Shown here one piece after another: positions 15,353 through 25,205 of a stretch of 64,000 nt of DNA. Positions within the stretch are counted from its first letter, which is position 1, and every line of letters starts with the position of its first letter. The DNA is from Saccharospirillum mangrovi. GTDB taxonomy: Bacteria; Pseudomonadota; Gammaproteobacteria; Pseudomonadales; Natronospirillaceae. The translations under genes were made by a program, and so were the position numbers. The stretch is taken from NCBI RefSeq assembly GCF_003367315.1, contig NZ_CP031415.1:2912001-2976000 (forward strand). The letters run 5' to 3'. The notes under the pieces are model-generated. The model searched no databases. It had not been told where the DNA came from and worked only from the letters and a program-made list of their open reading frames with translations.

Positions 15353-16753
15353 ATGTCTGATCGCCAAACCACCGATACCAATGCCGCCTGGGGCGGACGC
15401 TTCAGCGAAGCGACCGATGCCTTTGTGGCCGAATTCACCGCCTCGATTGGTTTCGACCAGCGTCTGTACCGACACGACATCGCCGGCTCCATCGCCCACG
15501 CCACCATGCTCACCGAAGTCGGCGTGCTCAGCGCCGACGAAGGCCGCGCCATTGTTGATGGACTTAAAGCAGTGCAGGCCGACATCGAAGCCGGCCAGTT
15601 GCAATGGTCGGTCGCGCTGGAAGACGTGCACATGAACGTCGAAGCGGCGCTGACCGCCAAGATCGGCGCCGTCGGTAAAAAGCTGCACACCGGCCGGTCG
15701 CGCAACGATCAGATTGCCACCGACATCCGGCTGTATTTGCGCGAGGCCATCGATGGTCTGGGCGGCGAACTGAAACGCCTGCAACGCGGACTGATTGAAC
15801 TGGCGGCGCAACAGGCCGACACCATCATGCCCGGTTTCACCCATTTGCAGACGGCGCAGCCGGTTACCTTCGGTCATCATCTGCTGGCCTGGAACGAAAT
15901 GCTGCAACGCGACGCTGAACGCCTGCTTGACTGCCGCAAACGGGTCAACATTCTGCCGCTCGGCGCCGCCGCGTTAGCCGGCACGACCTACCCGATCAAC
16001 CGCGCCCGCACCGCCGAATTACTCGGTTTCGACCGGCCGACGGAAAACTCGCTCGACTCGGTATCCGATCGCGATTTCGCCATCGAATTCACCCACGTTG
16101 GCGCGTTGCTGATGATGCACCTGTCGCGCATGTCGGAAGAGTTGGTGTTGTGGACCTCGGCGCAATTCGACTTCATCAATCTGCCGGACCGTTTCTGCAC
16201 CGGCTCGTCGATCATGCCGCAGAAGAAAAACCCGGACGTACCCGAACTGGTGCGCGGTAAAACCGGCCGCGTTTATGGTCACTTGATGGGCTTGCTGACG
16301 TTAATGAAAAGCCAACCGTTGGCCTACAACAAAGACAACCAGGAAGACAAAGAACCACTGTTCGACACCGTCGATACACTGGCTGGCAGCCTGCGCGCTT
16401 TTGCCGACATGGTGCCGCACCTCGAGCCGAAAAAAGATCAGATGCGCGCGGCGGCGCTGCGCGGTTACAGCACCGCCACCGACCTCGCCGACTATCTGGT
16501 GAAAAAAGGCATGGCGTTTCGCGACGCGCACGAAGTGGTCGGCAAGAGCGTGGCCTATGGCCTGCAAACGAAAAAAGACTTGAGCGAAATGTCGTTGGAC
16601 GAACTGAAAACCTTCAGCGACACCATCGGCGAGGATGTGTTTGACGTGCTGACGCTGGAAGGCTCGGTTGCCGCACGCGATCACATTGGCGGCACGGCGC
16701 CGCATCAGGTACGCGAAGCGGCGCAGCGTGCCTTGGTAAGGCTAAACGCTTAA
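15353..16753 (+). CDS. argH: Argininosuccinate lyase
   Basis: 466 residues. Catalyses the last step of arginine synthesis, argininosuccinate to arginine plus fumarate. Recognisable: the N-terminal [40 protein letters not shown] and the fumarase/aspartase-superfamily signature [12 protein letters not shown] at about residues 283-294. The catalytic His of [15 protein letters not shown] is present. Length is normal. The ATG at 15353 follows GGAA at a reasonable distance. The gene is a single unit; an inverted-repeat element follows directly after its stop. Confidence 0.97.
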   Translation: MSDRQTTDTNAAWGGRFSEATDAFVAEFTASIGFDQRLYRHDIAGSIAHATMLTEVGVLSADEGRAIVDGLKAVQADIEAGQLQWSVALEDVHMNVEAALTAKIGAVGKKLHTGRSRNDQIATDIRLYLREAIDGLGGELKRLQRGLIELAAQQADTIMPGFTHLQTAQPVTFGHHLLAWNEMLQRDAERLLDCRKRVNILPLGAAALAGTTYPINRARTAELLGFDRPTENSLDSVSDRDFAIEFTHVGALLMMHLSRMSEELVLWTSAQFDFINLPDRFCTGSSIMPQKKNPDVPELVRGKTGRVYGHLMGLLTLMKSQPLAYNKDNQEDKEPLFDTVDTLAGSLRAFADMVPHLEPKKDQMRAAALRGYSTATDLADYLVKKGMAFRDAHEVVGKSVAYGLQTKKDLSEMSLDELKTFSDTIGEDVFDVLTLEGSVAARDHIGGTAPHQVREAAQRALVRLNA

Positions 16754-16813
16754 CGGGAGACGGGAGACGCTGCTGGCATCATGCGTCTCCCGTTCAGCGT
16801 CTCCCGTCTCCCG
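16754..16813. repeat. Dispersed inverted repeat, copy 1
   Basis: Two exact 19-base inverted arms (16754-16772 and 16795-16813), built of repeated GGGAGACG / CGTCTCCC units, flank a 22-base spacer that contains a further partial arm. The 24-base block at 16783-16806 recurs with three mismatches at 46538-46561, so this is a family rather than a simple terminator. It fills the gap between argH and the convergent GGDEF/EAL gene. It could stop transcription from both sides, though no T-run follows the stem. Confidence 0.75.
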
Positions 16814-16822
16814 CCGCAGGCC

Positions 16823-19800
16823 TCACAAATTCCGCTGTAGCCAGACGTCCAATTCTTTCGCCGCCAGGGGTTTGGAAAAATAAAATCCCTGAATGGCATC
16901 GCACTCCATTTTCACCAACTCGATCAGCGTCGCTTCGTCTTCAACGCCTTCGGCGATGATTTCCAGGCCCAGGTTGTGCGCCATCTTGATGGTCGATTCG
17001 ACGATGATGCGGTCCTGCGGGTCATCCAATAAATCGGCGATAAAACTCTTGTCGATTTTCAGCGCCTGAATCGGCAACGACTTCAAATAGGCCAGCGACG
17101 AATAGCCGGTGCCGAAGTCGTCCACTTCCAATTGCACGCCGAGTTCGGCCAGTTGCTCGATGATGTCGACGGCGCGCAATGGATCCGATAACAACGTGCT
17201 TTCGGTCAGTTCCAACACCAGCGCCGAGCCGGGTAAATTAAATTCTTTCAGCAAACGCGACACCTGTTGCGGCAAGGCGTGATCGAGTAATACGCGCGAC
17301 GACAAATTCACCGCCATGTACAAATCGTCTTTAACGGTTTCGCGCCAGTGCGCCACGGCCGCCAGACTGGTGCGCAACACAAAATCGGTGATCTGACGAA
17401 TGCCCTGCCCCATTTCCGCCAACGGAATAAAATCGGTCGGCGACAAATCGCCCAGCTCCGGATGGCGCCAACGCACCAGCGCTTCCAGCCCGCCAATGCG
17501 GCCGTCGGCAGCGAAAATTACCGGCTGATAGGCCACCCATAAATGGCCCGCCTGCAAGCCCTGATCAAGTTCCGACAGCACAGCAATGCGCTGCGGCGTG
17601 CTGGCGTCCAAATCAGAATTGAACACCACCACCGTCTGGCCTTTGCTCTTGGCGGCGTACATCGCTACGTCGGCGCAGCGCAGTAATTCGTGACCATCGC
17701 GCCCCTGTGTCGGGTAGTGCGAAACGCCAATGCTGGCCTCCACTTGCAGTTTCATGCTGTCGATCAAATACGGCTGGCGCAGCGCTTCGCCAATCAATTC
17801 CGCCAAGGCCAAGGCCTGGCTCTGGCTTTGTTGCGGTAGGAAGACGGCAAATTCATCGCCACCCAGCCGGGCGATGCCCCAGGAATTGTCGCGCGCCAAA
17901 ATGTCCACAATGCGTGGCCCGATTTCGCACAGCAGCCGGTCGCCAAAATGGTGGCCGAGGGTGTCGTTAATTTCCTTGAATCGGTTGAGGTCGAACAACA
18001 ATAACGAGGCGGATTGGTCGGGTTGTTCTTCCAGCGTATCGCGCACCCAGGCGTGCAATTGGGCGCGGTTGCCCAGGTCGGTCAGGCTGTCGCGCATCGC
18101 TTGCTGGTGCAGCGTTAAGCGCTGCATCAAATTGTCGAACGCCAGTGCAATGGTCTGGTGCAACAGGTCGATGAATTCGCGGTCGCGAAAGCCCGCTTCA
18201 CGACTGCCCACCACCAGCACAGCAACCGGCGTACCGCTGTCGAACAACGGCATGTACACCCAGGGTTCGTCGTCTTCGCGCAGCAAAACGCTGCCACTGA
18301 TCATCACCTGATCAATGCTCAAGGCGTGGTATTCGTAACCATGACGGTCTTGATTGTCGTCGTCTTTATTGTCGTCGCCCACGCTGTGCCGCCAGCGCTG
18401 CGATGCCCATTGAAAATACGCAACTTCGCGGCAGCCCTCCTGGTGCAGTAATTCCAACAAGCAGGCTTCAAGAAAATCGTGCAGTTCACCCTGGCGTTCC
18501 AGTTCAGTCGCCAAACGCACCAGACCACGCAGGCGGCTTTGGCGCTCACGCATCAAGCGGTTTTGTTCTGCCAGTACCGCTTCAGACTTAAGCCGGTCGG
18601 TGATGTCTTCAATGGTCAGCAGCGCCCGCTCGGTCTGGTTCATCATGGTTGGCGAGATATAGACGATGACGGTCAGCTCGCGGCCGCTGAGGGTGTGCAT
18701 TTGCCACTGACTGGGAGAGACGCCGCTGTGGTGCGTTTCTTTAACCAGGCGCAACAAGCTGTAGAGCGAGCTGCGACCATCGGCCTGGTGACGCGGCAAC
18801 AGGTCGATCAACTGCAGGTCGTCGCTGTCGCCGACCTCGAATAAACGCCGCGCGGCCTGATTGAAATTGGTCACCCGACCCTTGGGATTAATCACCAAGG
18901 CCGGCTGTACGGCGGTGTCGAAAAAGGCGCGATAACGGGCGTCACTTTCCTGCAGCTGTCGCTCCAAACCCAGGCGTTCAATTTCGGTTACGGCGCGGTC
19001 GGTATAGAGCTCCAGCGCCCGGTCCAGCGTCTGGCTGGTGCTGAACGTCTTGTCGTGACACAGCACCAGAACGCCCAGCCATTCGCCCTGATGGTTGTCG
19101 AGACGGATGGCGATGACGTGGCGGATTTCGTCCAGGTTGGTCAGGCCATGACCAATGGCTTTGTCGTAGATGAGTTCTGCGCGCGCCTGATAACGCAACA
19201 CGCTGAGTTCGGTGTTGTCGGTCAGCACGGTGTAGGGCGCAATCAACAAGCCATCGTGAACCCGCGCCAGCGATTCGAGGTTCTGCCCCTCAACCACCCG
19301 CATGATGGCGACTTGACGAATGTCCAGCAGGTACGCCAGACGACGGCACAGACTTTCCAGAAACGCCTGACCGGTGGCAACGGCGACATCGGCATTCAGA
19401 CTTTCCAGCGCCGCATCGAGGCGGGAATGGCGGCGCGATTCGCGTTGCAACTGGTTGCTGTCGAGTAAGGCGCCGTAGGAATGCAACAGGCCATTGGCAT
19501 CGCGCTTGAACGACGAGCGCTCTTCCACCACCCGATAGCCCTGCTGCCGGTGGCGAATGCGATAGCGCAAACTCATCGGGCTTTCGGTGATGCGGCAACG
19601 GTCGTATTCCGAACCGATGCGCACCCGGTCGTCCGGATGAATCATTTCGTAGAGGTAACAACGCGGTTCATCGCCGAGAAAATCGGCGGCGGGAAATCCG
19701 GTCAGATCTTCGATGGTGTCGCTGACGTTGAGCAACCGCCACAGATCCGGATTTTCTTGAGACGGCACCGCTTCATACAGCACCAAAGGCAACTGTGTTA

Positions 19801-19891
19801 GCCAAGCCGTCATTTCCGTCTGCTCGTCGTCCTTTGTTGCTTGCCCTGACTGCTCCGTCATGCCGATCCGTACTGTTTGATGACTGCCCAA
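16823..19891 (-). CDS. PAS/GAF-GGDEF-EAL cyclic-di-GMP protein
   Basis: 1022 residues. Domain order by eye: PAS (about 30-150), GAF (160-305), PAS (315-435), a second GAF-like region (455-585), GGDEF (595-760) and EAL (770-1020). The GGDEF motif is intact (LGGDEF, 677-681), preceded by a good DLNRFKEIND-TLGHH substrate region. The EAL motif is intact (GLEALVRW, 803-805) with ELTESTLL and DDFGTGYSSL downstream. Both c-di-GMP synthesis and breakdown are therefore possible. No membrane segment is seen, so it is probably cytosolic. The start could be Met 11 (19861) rather than 19891. It stands alone between argH and the glucose transporter. The signal it senses is unknown. Confidence 0.92.
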   Translation of the reverse strand: MGSHQTVRIGMTEQSGQATKDDEQTEMTAWLTQLPLVLYEAVPSQENPDLWRLLNVSDTIEDLTGFPAADFLGDEPRCYLYEMIHPDDRVRIGSEYDRCRITESPMSLRYRIRHRQQGYRVVEERSSFKRDANGLLHSYGALLDSNQLQRESRRHSRLDAALESLNADVAVATGQAFLESLCRRLAYLLDIRQVAIMRVVEGQNLESLARVHDGLLIAPYTVLTDNTELSVLRYQARAELIYDKAIGHGLTNLDEIRHVIAIRLDNHQGEWLGVLVLCHDKTFSTSQTLDRALELYTDRAVTEIERLGLERQLQESDARYRAFFDTAVQPALVINPKGRVTNFNQAARRLFEVGDSDDLQLIDLLPRHQADGRSSLYSLLRLVKETHHSGVSPSQWQMHTLSGRELTVIVYISPTMMNQTERALLTIEDITDRLKSEAVLAEQNRLMRERQSRLRGLVRLATELERQGELHDFLEACLLELLHQEGCREVAYFQWASQRWRHSVGDDNKDDDNQDRHGYEYHALSIDQVMISGSVLLREDDEPWVYMPLFDSGTPVAVLVVGSREAGFRDREFIDLLHQTIALAFDNLMQRLTLHQQAMRDSLTDLGNRAQLHAWVRDTLEEQPDQSASLLLFDLNRFKEINDTLGHHFGDRLLCEIGPRIVDILARDNSWGIARLGGDEFAVFLPQQSQSQALALAELIGEALRQPYLIDSMKLQVEASIGVSHYPTQGRDGHELLRCADVAMYAAKSKGQTVVVFNSDLDASTPQRIAVLSELDQGLQAGHLWVAYQPVIFAADGRIGGLEALVRWRHPELGDLSPTDFIPLAEMGQGIRQITDFVLRTSLAAVAHWRETVKDDLYMAVNLSSRVLLDHALPQQVSRLLKEFNLPGSALVLELTESTLLSDPLRAVDIIEQLAELGVQLEVDDFGTGYSSLAYLKSLPIQALKIDKSFIADLLDDPQDRIIVESTIKMAHNLGLEIIAEGVEDEATLIELVKMECDAIQGFYFSKPLAAKELDVWLQRNL

Positions 19892-19951
19892 TAGAGACGA
19901 AAGTCTAGCGAGTCAGGACGGTTTTGCCGACTTTTTGCGGTTCAACAGGCA

Positions 19952-19979
19952 CAAAAAAGGCGTGGCCGGAAGCCACGCC
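19952..19979 (-). terminator. Terminator of the glucose transporter operon
   Basis: GGCGTGGC (19959-19966) and GCCACGCC (19972-19979) make an 8-bp perfect stem with a 5-base loop, followed on the minus strand by a run of six T. It lies 51 bases after the ATPase gene stop. Confidence 0.85.
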
Positions 19980-20029
19980 AAAGGTTTGCCTATCATTCGG
20001 CTTGAACGCCTTGCAGCGTTCGTTGGAAA

Positions 20030-21139
20030 TCAGATGCGGTTTTCAGTGGTGCCGTCGAAGAACACCGCCTTGCTCATGTTGAACAACAGGTCCATCAGTT
20101 CGCCCGGTTTGCCGGCTTCGGTCGGGTGCACACGGCATTCGCATTCCTGGCCGTTGATGTGCGTCAGCACCAGGGTGTCGGCACCGGTCGGCTCGGTCAC
20201 TTCGATCTTCACCGGCACGCGGGTAACGAACGGTTGTGCTTCAACATGCGGCATGACGTGGGTGATCTGTTCCGGACGAATGCCCAGCACGACAGTTTTG
20301 CCTTCGTGCGCTGACAAGTCGGCCTGCGACGGATCGACCGGCAATTCGAAAGTTTTGCCCTGCGATTCAATTTTCACCGCAAAACCGTTGCCGCTTTTGA
20401 TCACTTCGCAGTCGAGGAAGTTCATCGACGGCGAGCCCATAAAGCCGGCGACGAAGATGTTGGCCGGGTCGTCATACACCTGTTGCGGTGTACCGAACTG
20501 CTGGACGATGCCGTCTTTCATCACCGCGATGCGATCGGCCAGGGTCATGGCTTCAATCTGGTCGTGCGTCACGTAGACGATGGTGGTGCCCAGACGCTGG
20601 TGCAGTTTTTTCATTTCGGTGCGCATTTCGACGCGCAGTTTGGCGTCGAGGTTCGACAGCGGTTCGTCGAACAGATAGGTCTTCGGACGACGCGCCAAAG
20701 CACGACCCATCGCCACACGCTGACGCTGGCCGCCGGAGAGTTGCGACGGTTTGCGATCGAGCAGGTTTTCGATCTGCAACAATTTGGCAACACGCTGCAC
20801 TTCGGTTTCGATCTCGGCTTTGGGCATCTTGCGGATTTCCAGACCGAAGGCGATGTTTTTGCGCACGTTCATGTTCGGGTAGAGCGCGTAGCTCTGGAAC
20901 ACCATGGCGATGTCGCGGTCTTTCGGCGCAGCGTAGGTGACGTTGTCGTCGCCCAGCATGATGTCGCCCGAGGTGACGTCTTCCAGACCGGCGATGCAGT
21001 TCAGCAGCGTCGATTTACCGCAACCGGACGGGCCGACCAGGATGATGAATTCACCGTCCTGGATGTCCAGGTTGATGCCCTTGAGCACGTCGGTGCTGCC
21101 AAAACTCTTGTTGACGTTCTTGATGTTCAGTTCAGCCAT
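20030..21139 (-). CDS. gtsD: Sugar ABC transporter ATPase (MalK/UgpC type)
   Basis: 369 residues. The ATP-binding cassette has Walker A GPSGCGKSTLLN (38-49), Q-loop FQSYALYPNMNV, signature LSGGQRQRVAMGRAL, Walker B TYLFDEPLSNLDA and the H-loop VYVTHDQIEAM. The C-terminal OB-fold/TOBE half (about 240-369, with VLGIRPEQI) is of the MalK/UgpC type that can serve several sugar permeases. Last gene of a four-gene unit (binding protein, two permeases, ATPase), 12 bp after the second permease, with a strong terminator behind. It powers import of glucose or a related sugar; the gts name rests on resemblance of the binding protein to Pseudomonas GtsA. Confidence 0.9.
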   Translation of the reverse strand: MAELNIKNVNKSFGSTDVLKGINLDIQDGEFIILVGPSGCGKSTLLNCIAGLEDVTSGDIMLGDDNVTYAAPKDRDIAMVFQSYALYPNMNVRKNIAFGLEIRKMPKAEIETEVQRVAKLLQIENLLDRKPSQLSGGQRQRVAMGRALARRPKTYLFDEPLSNLDAKLRVEMRTEMKKLHQRLGTTIVYVTHDQIEAMTLADRIAVMKDGIVQQFGTPQQVYDDPANIFVAGFMGSPSMNFLDCEVIKSGNGFAVKIESQGKTFELPVDPSQADLSAHEGKTVVLGIRPEQITHVMPHVEAQPFVTRVPVKIEVTEPTGADTLVLTHINGQECECRVHPTEAGKPGELMDLLFNMSKAVFFDGTTENRI

Positions 21140-21151
21140 GAGAGAACTCCA

Positions 21152-22027
21152 TTAACCTTTTACAGACCCGGCCGTCAGGCCGCGTACGAAATACTTGCCA
21201 GCTACGACATAGACGATGATGGTCGGCAGCGCGGCGATGATGGCGCCGGCCATGTCGACGTTGTATCGCGTCTCACCTGTGGTGCTGTTCACCATGTTGT
21301 TCAGACCCACGGTCACCGGCTGCGATGACGGGTCGGAGAACACCACCCCGAACAGGAAGTCGTTCCAGATTTGGGTAAATTGCCAGATCACCGTGACCAC
21401 CAGAATCGGCGTGGAAATCGGCAGGATGATGCGGAAGAAAATGATCCAGAATCCGGCGCCGTCGAGCTTGGCGGCTTTCACCAGTTCGTGCGGCAAGTTG
21501 ATGTAATAGTTGCGGAAGAACAGGGTGGTGAAACTCACCCCGTACGCCACGTGCGTCAACACCAGACCGGTGATGGTACCGCCCAGGTTCAACCAGCCCA
21601 GCAATTGGGATTGCGGCAGCAAAATCGCCTGGAACGGGATGAAGCAGCCCAGCAACAAGGCACCGAAGAAGAATTCGCTGCCACGGAACTTGAAGAAGCT
21701 CAGCACGTAACCGTTCAACGCACCCAGGATGGTGGAAATGGCCACCGCCGGAATGACGATCTTGATGGAGTTGATGAAGTACGGCTTCAAACCGGTTTCG
21801 CTGCGCGCACCGATCTGCACTTCACTCCAGGCCTGACGCCAGGCGTCGAGGCTGAACGAATTCGGCCACTCGATCAATTGCCCCATGCGGATGTCGTCCA
21901 TCGAACGCACCGAGGTCAGCAACATGACCATCAACGGCAGCAGGTAATACAGTGCAACGATCACCAAAACGGCGTACAGGATGGCGCGCCCGGTGACGGG
22001 TTGATAGCGCTTGCTCGAATCACGCAT
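21152..22027 (-). CDS. gtsC: Sugar ABC transporter permease (MalG type)
   Basis: 291 residues with about six membrane segments (e.g. ILYAVLVIVALYYLLPLMVM near the N-terminus and AALPTIIVYVVAGKYFVRG near the end). The EAA loop that docks the ATPase is seen as ELVKAAKLDGAGFWIIFFRI. A normal CUT1-family inner-membrane subunit. The start overlaps the end of the first permease by 8 bases, so they are probably translated together. Confidence 0.9.
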   Translation of the reverse strand: MRDSSKRYQPVTGRAILYAVLVIVALYYLLPLMVMLLTSVRSMDDIRMGQLIEWPNSFSLDAWRQAWSEVQIGARSETGLKPYFINSIKIVIPAVAISTILGALNGYVLSFFKFRGSEFFFGALLLGCFIPFQAILLPQSQLLGWLNLGGTITGLVLTHVAYGVSFTTLFFRNYYINLPHELVKAAKLDGAGFWIIFFRIILPISTPILVVTVIWQFTQIWNDFLFGVVFSDPSSQPVTVGLNNMVNSTTGETRYNVDMAGAIIAALPTIIVYVVAGKYFVRGLTAGSVKG

Positions 22028-22907
22028 CTTTCGGCTTCCTCAATTCGGAGTACAGATAAGGCACCAGGATGGCCAACACCGTCATCAGCATGATGACCGC
22101 AGAGGCCGCGCCGATACCCAGGCGTCCGCGCTGGAAGGAGAACTGGTACATGAAGATGGCCGGCACGTCGGTGGCGTTACCCGGGCCACCGCCGGTGAGG
22201 GCAACAATCAAGTCGAAGCTCTTGATCGCCAAATGCGCCAGCATGATGAAAGCGGAGAAAAACACCGGACGCATGGACGGAATGATGATGCGCGTGTACA
22301 CCGAAAACAGGCTGGCGCCATCGAGTTGGGCCGCCTTGATGATGGAGGTATCGATGCCGCGCAGACCGGCCAGGAAGATCGCCATCACGAAGCCGCTCGA
22401 CTGCCAGACGCCGGCGATGACCACGGTGTAGATCGCCATGTCCGGGTTCACAATCCAGTCGAACTGGAAACTCTCCCAACCCAGATTGTGCACAAAGCGC
22501 TCAATGCCCACCGTCGGGTTCAGCAACCATTTCCAGACGGTGCCGGTCACGATGAACGACAGCGCCATCGGGTAGAGGTAGATGGTGCGCAAGGCGCCTT
22601 CGGCACGAATCTGTTGATCGAGCAACACCGCCAGAATAAGCCCCACCACCATACAGACACCGATGAACAGCACGCCGAACACCAGCAAATTCCACAGCGA
22701 TGACAGCCAGCGCGGGTTCTGAAACAGCTTGACGTACTGTTCGAATCCAACGAAGTCATAGCGCGGCAGAATGGTGGATCCGGTCAGTGAAATCACACTG
22801 GTCCAGATAATGAAGCCGTAAATAAAAACGATGGCGATGGCCACCGTGGGAGACACCACCAGCTTGGGCAGCCAGTAATCCAACCCCTTTTTGCTTGTTA
22901 CCGACAT
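22020..22907 (-). CDS. gtsB: Sugar ABC transporter permease (MalF type)
   Basis: 295 residues, about six membrane segments (VSPTVAIAIVFIYGFIIW first, MLMTVLAILVPYLYSELR last). The ATPase-docking EAA loop reads IDTSIIKAAQLDGASLFSVY. This is the short MalF-like branch, without the large periplasmic domain of enteric MalF. Its start is 181 bp downstream of the binding-protein gene stop, with a strong hairpin in between that should make expression lower than that of the binding protein. Confidence 0.9.
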   Translation of the reverse strand: MSVTSKKGLDYWLPKLVVSPTVAIAIVFIYGFIIWTSVISLTGSTILPRYDFVGFEQYVKLFQNPRWLSSLWNLLVFGVLFIGVCMVVGLILAVLLDQQIRAEGALRTIYLYPMALSFIVTGTVWKWLLNPTVGIERFVHNLGWESFQFDWIVNPDMAIYTVVIAGVWQSSGFVMAIFLAGLRGIDTSIIKAAQLDGASLFSVYTRIIIPSMRPVFFSAFIMLAHLAIKSFDLIVALTGGGPGNATDVPAIFMYQFSFQRGRLGIGAASAVIMLMTVLAILVPYLYSELRKPKDA

Positions 22908-23030
22908 AAGTCTTCCGTCCGTTCACACAAAGCAGGTTCAAAAACAAAGCAGGTTCAAAAAGTAGTTCAAAGACACAGCACCGGTCCGATTGGCGGTCAT
23001 ACTGAGCCCTTTTTGAAACGGCCTGGGTAT

Positions 23031-23055
23031 AAAAAGGCGGCGCGGATGCGCCGCC
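23031..23055 (-). terminator. Hairpin between binding protein and permeases
   Basis: GGCGGCGC (23036-23043) and GCGCCGCC (23048-23055) form a very stable 8-bp stem with a 4-base loop, followed on the minus strand by five T. It begins 33 bases after the gtsA stop. It looks like a partial terminator or an mRNA-stabilising hairpin that gives high binding protein and lower permease levels, as in malE-malF. Confidence 0.8.
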
Positions 23056-23088
23056 TGTTACAACTCTATAAACCGAGTCTACTTCAAA

Positions 23089-24336
23089 TTACTGAGCAGC
23101 GCGGACGGCACGAGCCATCTGAGTGGCCGCTTGTTCAGCGGTCATGCTGCGCGAGTTGAAGAACTCAGTCACGGTGTCGAAGATCGCACCTTGGATGCTG
23201 GAGGTAGTGGACATGCCGTGGGCCATGGAAGGCACCAGACCACCTTCTACAGCGGTACGCTTGAAGGTATCCATGGCTTCAACCGCGCAGCTGTCGAAAG
23301 CGCTCATATCCATGTCGGTACGAACCGGGATAGAGCCTTTGTTCAGGTTGAAGGTCTGTTGGAATTCATCCGACAGAACCAGTGCGGCCATCGCCATCTG
23401 AGCTTCGGTGTTGGCAGGGTTCGGCTGTTTGAACATCGCCAGAGAGTCGATGTTGAAGGTGAAGGCATCTTCAGTACCCGGGAACGGTGCACAGACGTAG
23501 TCTGAACCCGGCTCCAGGCCAGCAGCGGTGAATTCACCCTTCGCCCAGTCACCCATGAACTGCATCGCAGCTTCGCCACGGATAACCATGCCAGTGGCTA
23601 CGTTCCAGTCACGGCCCGGTGCACCCTGGTCGATGTAGTTGCTGACGCGTTTGAACTGACGCAGCGCTTCGATCATGGTCGCACTTTGCAGAGCGGTCTG
23701 ATCCATATCGACGAAAACGTCTTCGAAGAAGTCAGCACCGCCAACGGCCAGAACCATGCTTTCGAAAGTGGTGGCGTCTTGCCAAGCTTGACCACCGTGG
23801 GCGATCGGAGTCACACCAGCGGCTTTCAGCTTGTCGGCAGCAGCCCACAGCTCAGGCAGAGTGGTCGGGATTTCAACACCAGCGCGTTCGAACACAGCCG
23901 GGTTAGCCCACATCCAGTTAACACGGTGAACGTTGACCGGAGTGGCCACGTATTCGCCGTCGTGCTTCATGTAGTCAGCGACGATGGTCGGCAGTTTGCC
24001 GTCCCAGTCGTTGGCTTCTGCAACCGGATCCAGGTCAGCCAGGAAGCCGAGATCGCCCCACTCCTGAATTTCCAGACCTTTGATCTGAGCAGCGGCCGGC
24101 GGGTTGCCAGACACAGCGCGTGAACGCAGTACGGTGTAAGCGTTTTCGCCACCACCGCCGGCGACCGCGAAGTCGATCCAGGTGTGGCCTTCGTCTTCCA
24201 CCATCTCTTTCAGTACGGAAATAGCGCGAGCTTCACCACCGGAAGTCCACCAGTGCAGTACTTCGACTTCACCGGCTTGAACGCCAGCGGCCAGGGTGCC
24301 ACCCAGAGCCATCGCCATCAGAGTTTTCTTAAACAT
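23089..24336 (-). CDS. gtsA: Sugar ABC transporter binding protein (glucose type)
   Basis: 415 residues starting at the ATG at 24336, which gives a proper signal peptide (MFKKTLMAMALGGTLAAG, cleaved after VQA near residue 21). A longer frame reaches 24441 but would bury the signal peptide. The mature protein begins GEVEVLHWWTSGGEARAI and continues with FAVAGGGGENAYTVL and RAVSGNPPAAAQIKG, which closely resembles Pseudomonas glucose-binding GtsA. It captures sugar in the periplasm for GtsBCD. Codon use looks optimised and the gene is followed by a strong hairpin, both fitting high expression. The precise sugar is inferred from resemblance only. Confidence 0.9.
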   Translation of the reverse strand: MFKKTLMAMALGGTLAAGVQAGEVEVLHWWTSGGEARAISVLKEMVEDEGHTWIDFAVAGGGGENAYTVLRSRAVSGNPPAAAQIKGLEIQEWGDLGFLADLDPVAEANDWDGKLPTIVADYMKHDGEYVATPVNVHRVNWMWANPAVFERAGVEIPTTLPELWAAADKLKAAGVTPIAHGGQAWQDATTFESMVLAVGGADFFEDVFVDMDQTALQSATMIEALRQFKRVSNYIDQGAPGRDWNVATGMVIRGEAAMQFMGDWAKGEFTAAGLEPGSDYVCAPFPGTEDAFTFNIDSLAMFKQPNPANTEAQMAMAALVLSDEFQQTFNLNKGSIPVRTDMDMSAFDSCAVEAMDTFKRTAVEGGLVPSMAHGMSTTSSIQGAIFDTVTEFFNSRSMTAEQAATQMARAVRAAQ

Positions 24337-24561
24337 ATCGCTCAGTCCTTCTGTTGTTGTTGTGACTGTACTTACGTATTTCGACTTGAGTCGTTGAGGC
24401 AAACCGGACCGTTTCGCCGGCCCACCACGTGGAACGGACATTGATCAGACTCAGACAAACGCCTTCCAACGCTGGGACTCTAGTGCCAGCTTTGGTCAAT
24501 GACACGTCTAAAAAGGCAACCGAGCGTAACAAAGGCTAACCGCAACAGGCGGCTAAATTGT

Positions 24562-24668
24562 GTTACCGGCGTTACCGTGGGTGACATTTGTGTGAAGCCA
24601 AATGGCTCGGCCCAGTCTCAAGCGTTCGATGATGGGGGAAATGACGGTGGGAAGTAACAGCCGGTAAC
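24562..24668. promoter_or_regulatory. Paired GTTACCGGC elements upstream of gtsA
   Basis: The gap 24337-24704 has no gene. It contains GTTACCGGCGTTACC (24562-24576) and, 92 bases on in the opposite orientation, GTAACAGCCGGTAAC (24654-24668), whose complement reads GTTACCGGCTGTTAC. These near-identical 15-mers could be operators for a regulator of the transporter (inference). The second also pairs with 24694-24702 as a 9-bp stem (GTAACAGCC/GGCTGTTAC) just past the msrC stop, so it may instead belong to a transcription-end hairpin without a T-run. Confidence 0.35.
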
Positions 24669-24704
24669 GCTTGGCACCGGCCGTTTGTATCAAGGCTGTT
24701 ACAT

Positions 24705-25205
24705 TTAGCCGTTGGCGGTGGCGCTAAACAGCTCAGAACAGAGGCTGGCGATGGCTTGCAGGCCTTCTACATCGGCTTCGGTGAAGTCGTCGAGGCGGTC
24801 GCTGTCGACGTCCAGCACAGCAACGACCTCGTCTTCTACCAATACCGGCACCACCACTTCGGAGCGCGACTGACTGCTGCAAGCGATGTGGCCGGGAAAG
24901 GCATCGACATCCGGTACCCACTGGGTAGTGGCTTCTTGCCAGGCGGCGCCACAGACACCCTGACCAAAACCGATGCGGGTGCAGGCGATGTCGCCCTGGA
25001 ACGGACCCAGCACCAGTTCATCGCCATCAACCAGATAAAACCCGACCCAGAAAAACCCCAGCGCCTGGCGCAGTGCAGCCGCCAGGTTCGCCAGATTGGC
25101 GGTCAAGTTCGGCTCGCCGCTGATCAGGCCGCGCAGTTGCGGTAACAGTTCGGCGTATTGTTGCGGCCGATCGACGGCGCGGTTGATGTCCAGATGTTCA
25201 GCCAA
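24705..25205 (-). CDS. msrC: Free methionine-R-sulfoxide reductase
   Basis: A 167-residue GAF-domain enzyme that reduces free methionine-(R)-sulfoxide. The three active-site Cys of the family are present: GDIACTRIGFGQGVCG (two) and GHIACSSQSRSE (one). I choose the TTG at 25205: it follows GGGAG at good spacing, gives a length like E. coli YebR (~165) and leaves only a 5-base gap from the hemY stop's start. The frame is open upstream to an ATG at 25277, but that would add 24 unrelated residues encoded inside hemY. Last gene of the hemC-D-X-Y-msrC run. Confidence 0.85.
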   Translation of the reverse strand: MAEHLDINRAVDRPQQYAELLPQLRGLISGEPNLTANLANLAAALRQALGFFWVGFYLVDGDELVLGPFQGDIACTRIGFGQGVCGAAWQEATTQWVPDVDAFPGHIACSSQSRSEVVVPVLVEDEVVAVLDVDSDRLDDFTEADVEGLQAIASLCSELFSATANG

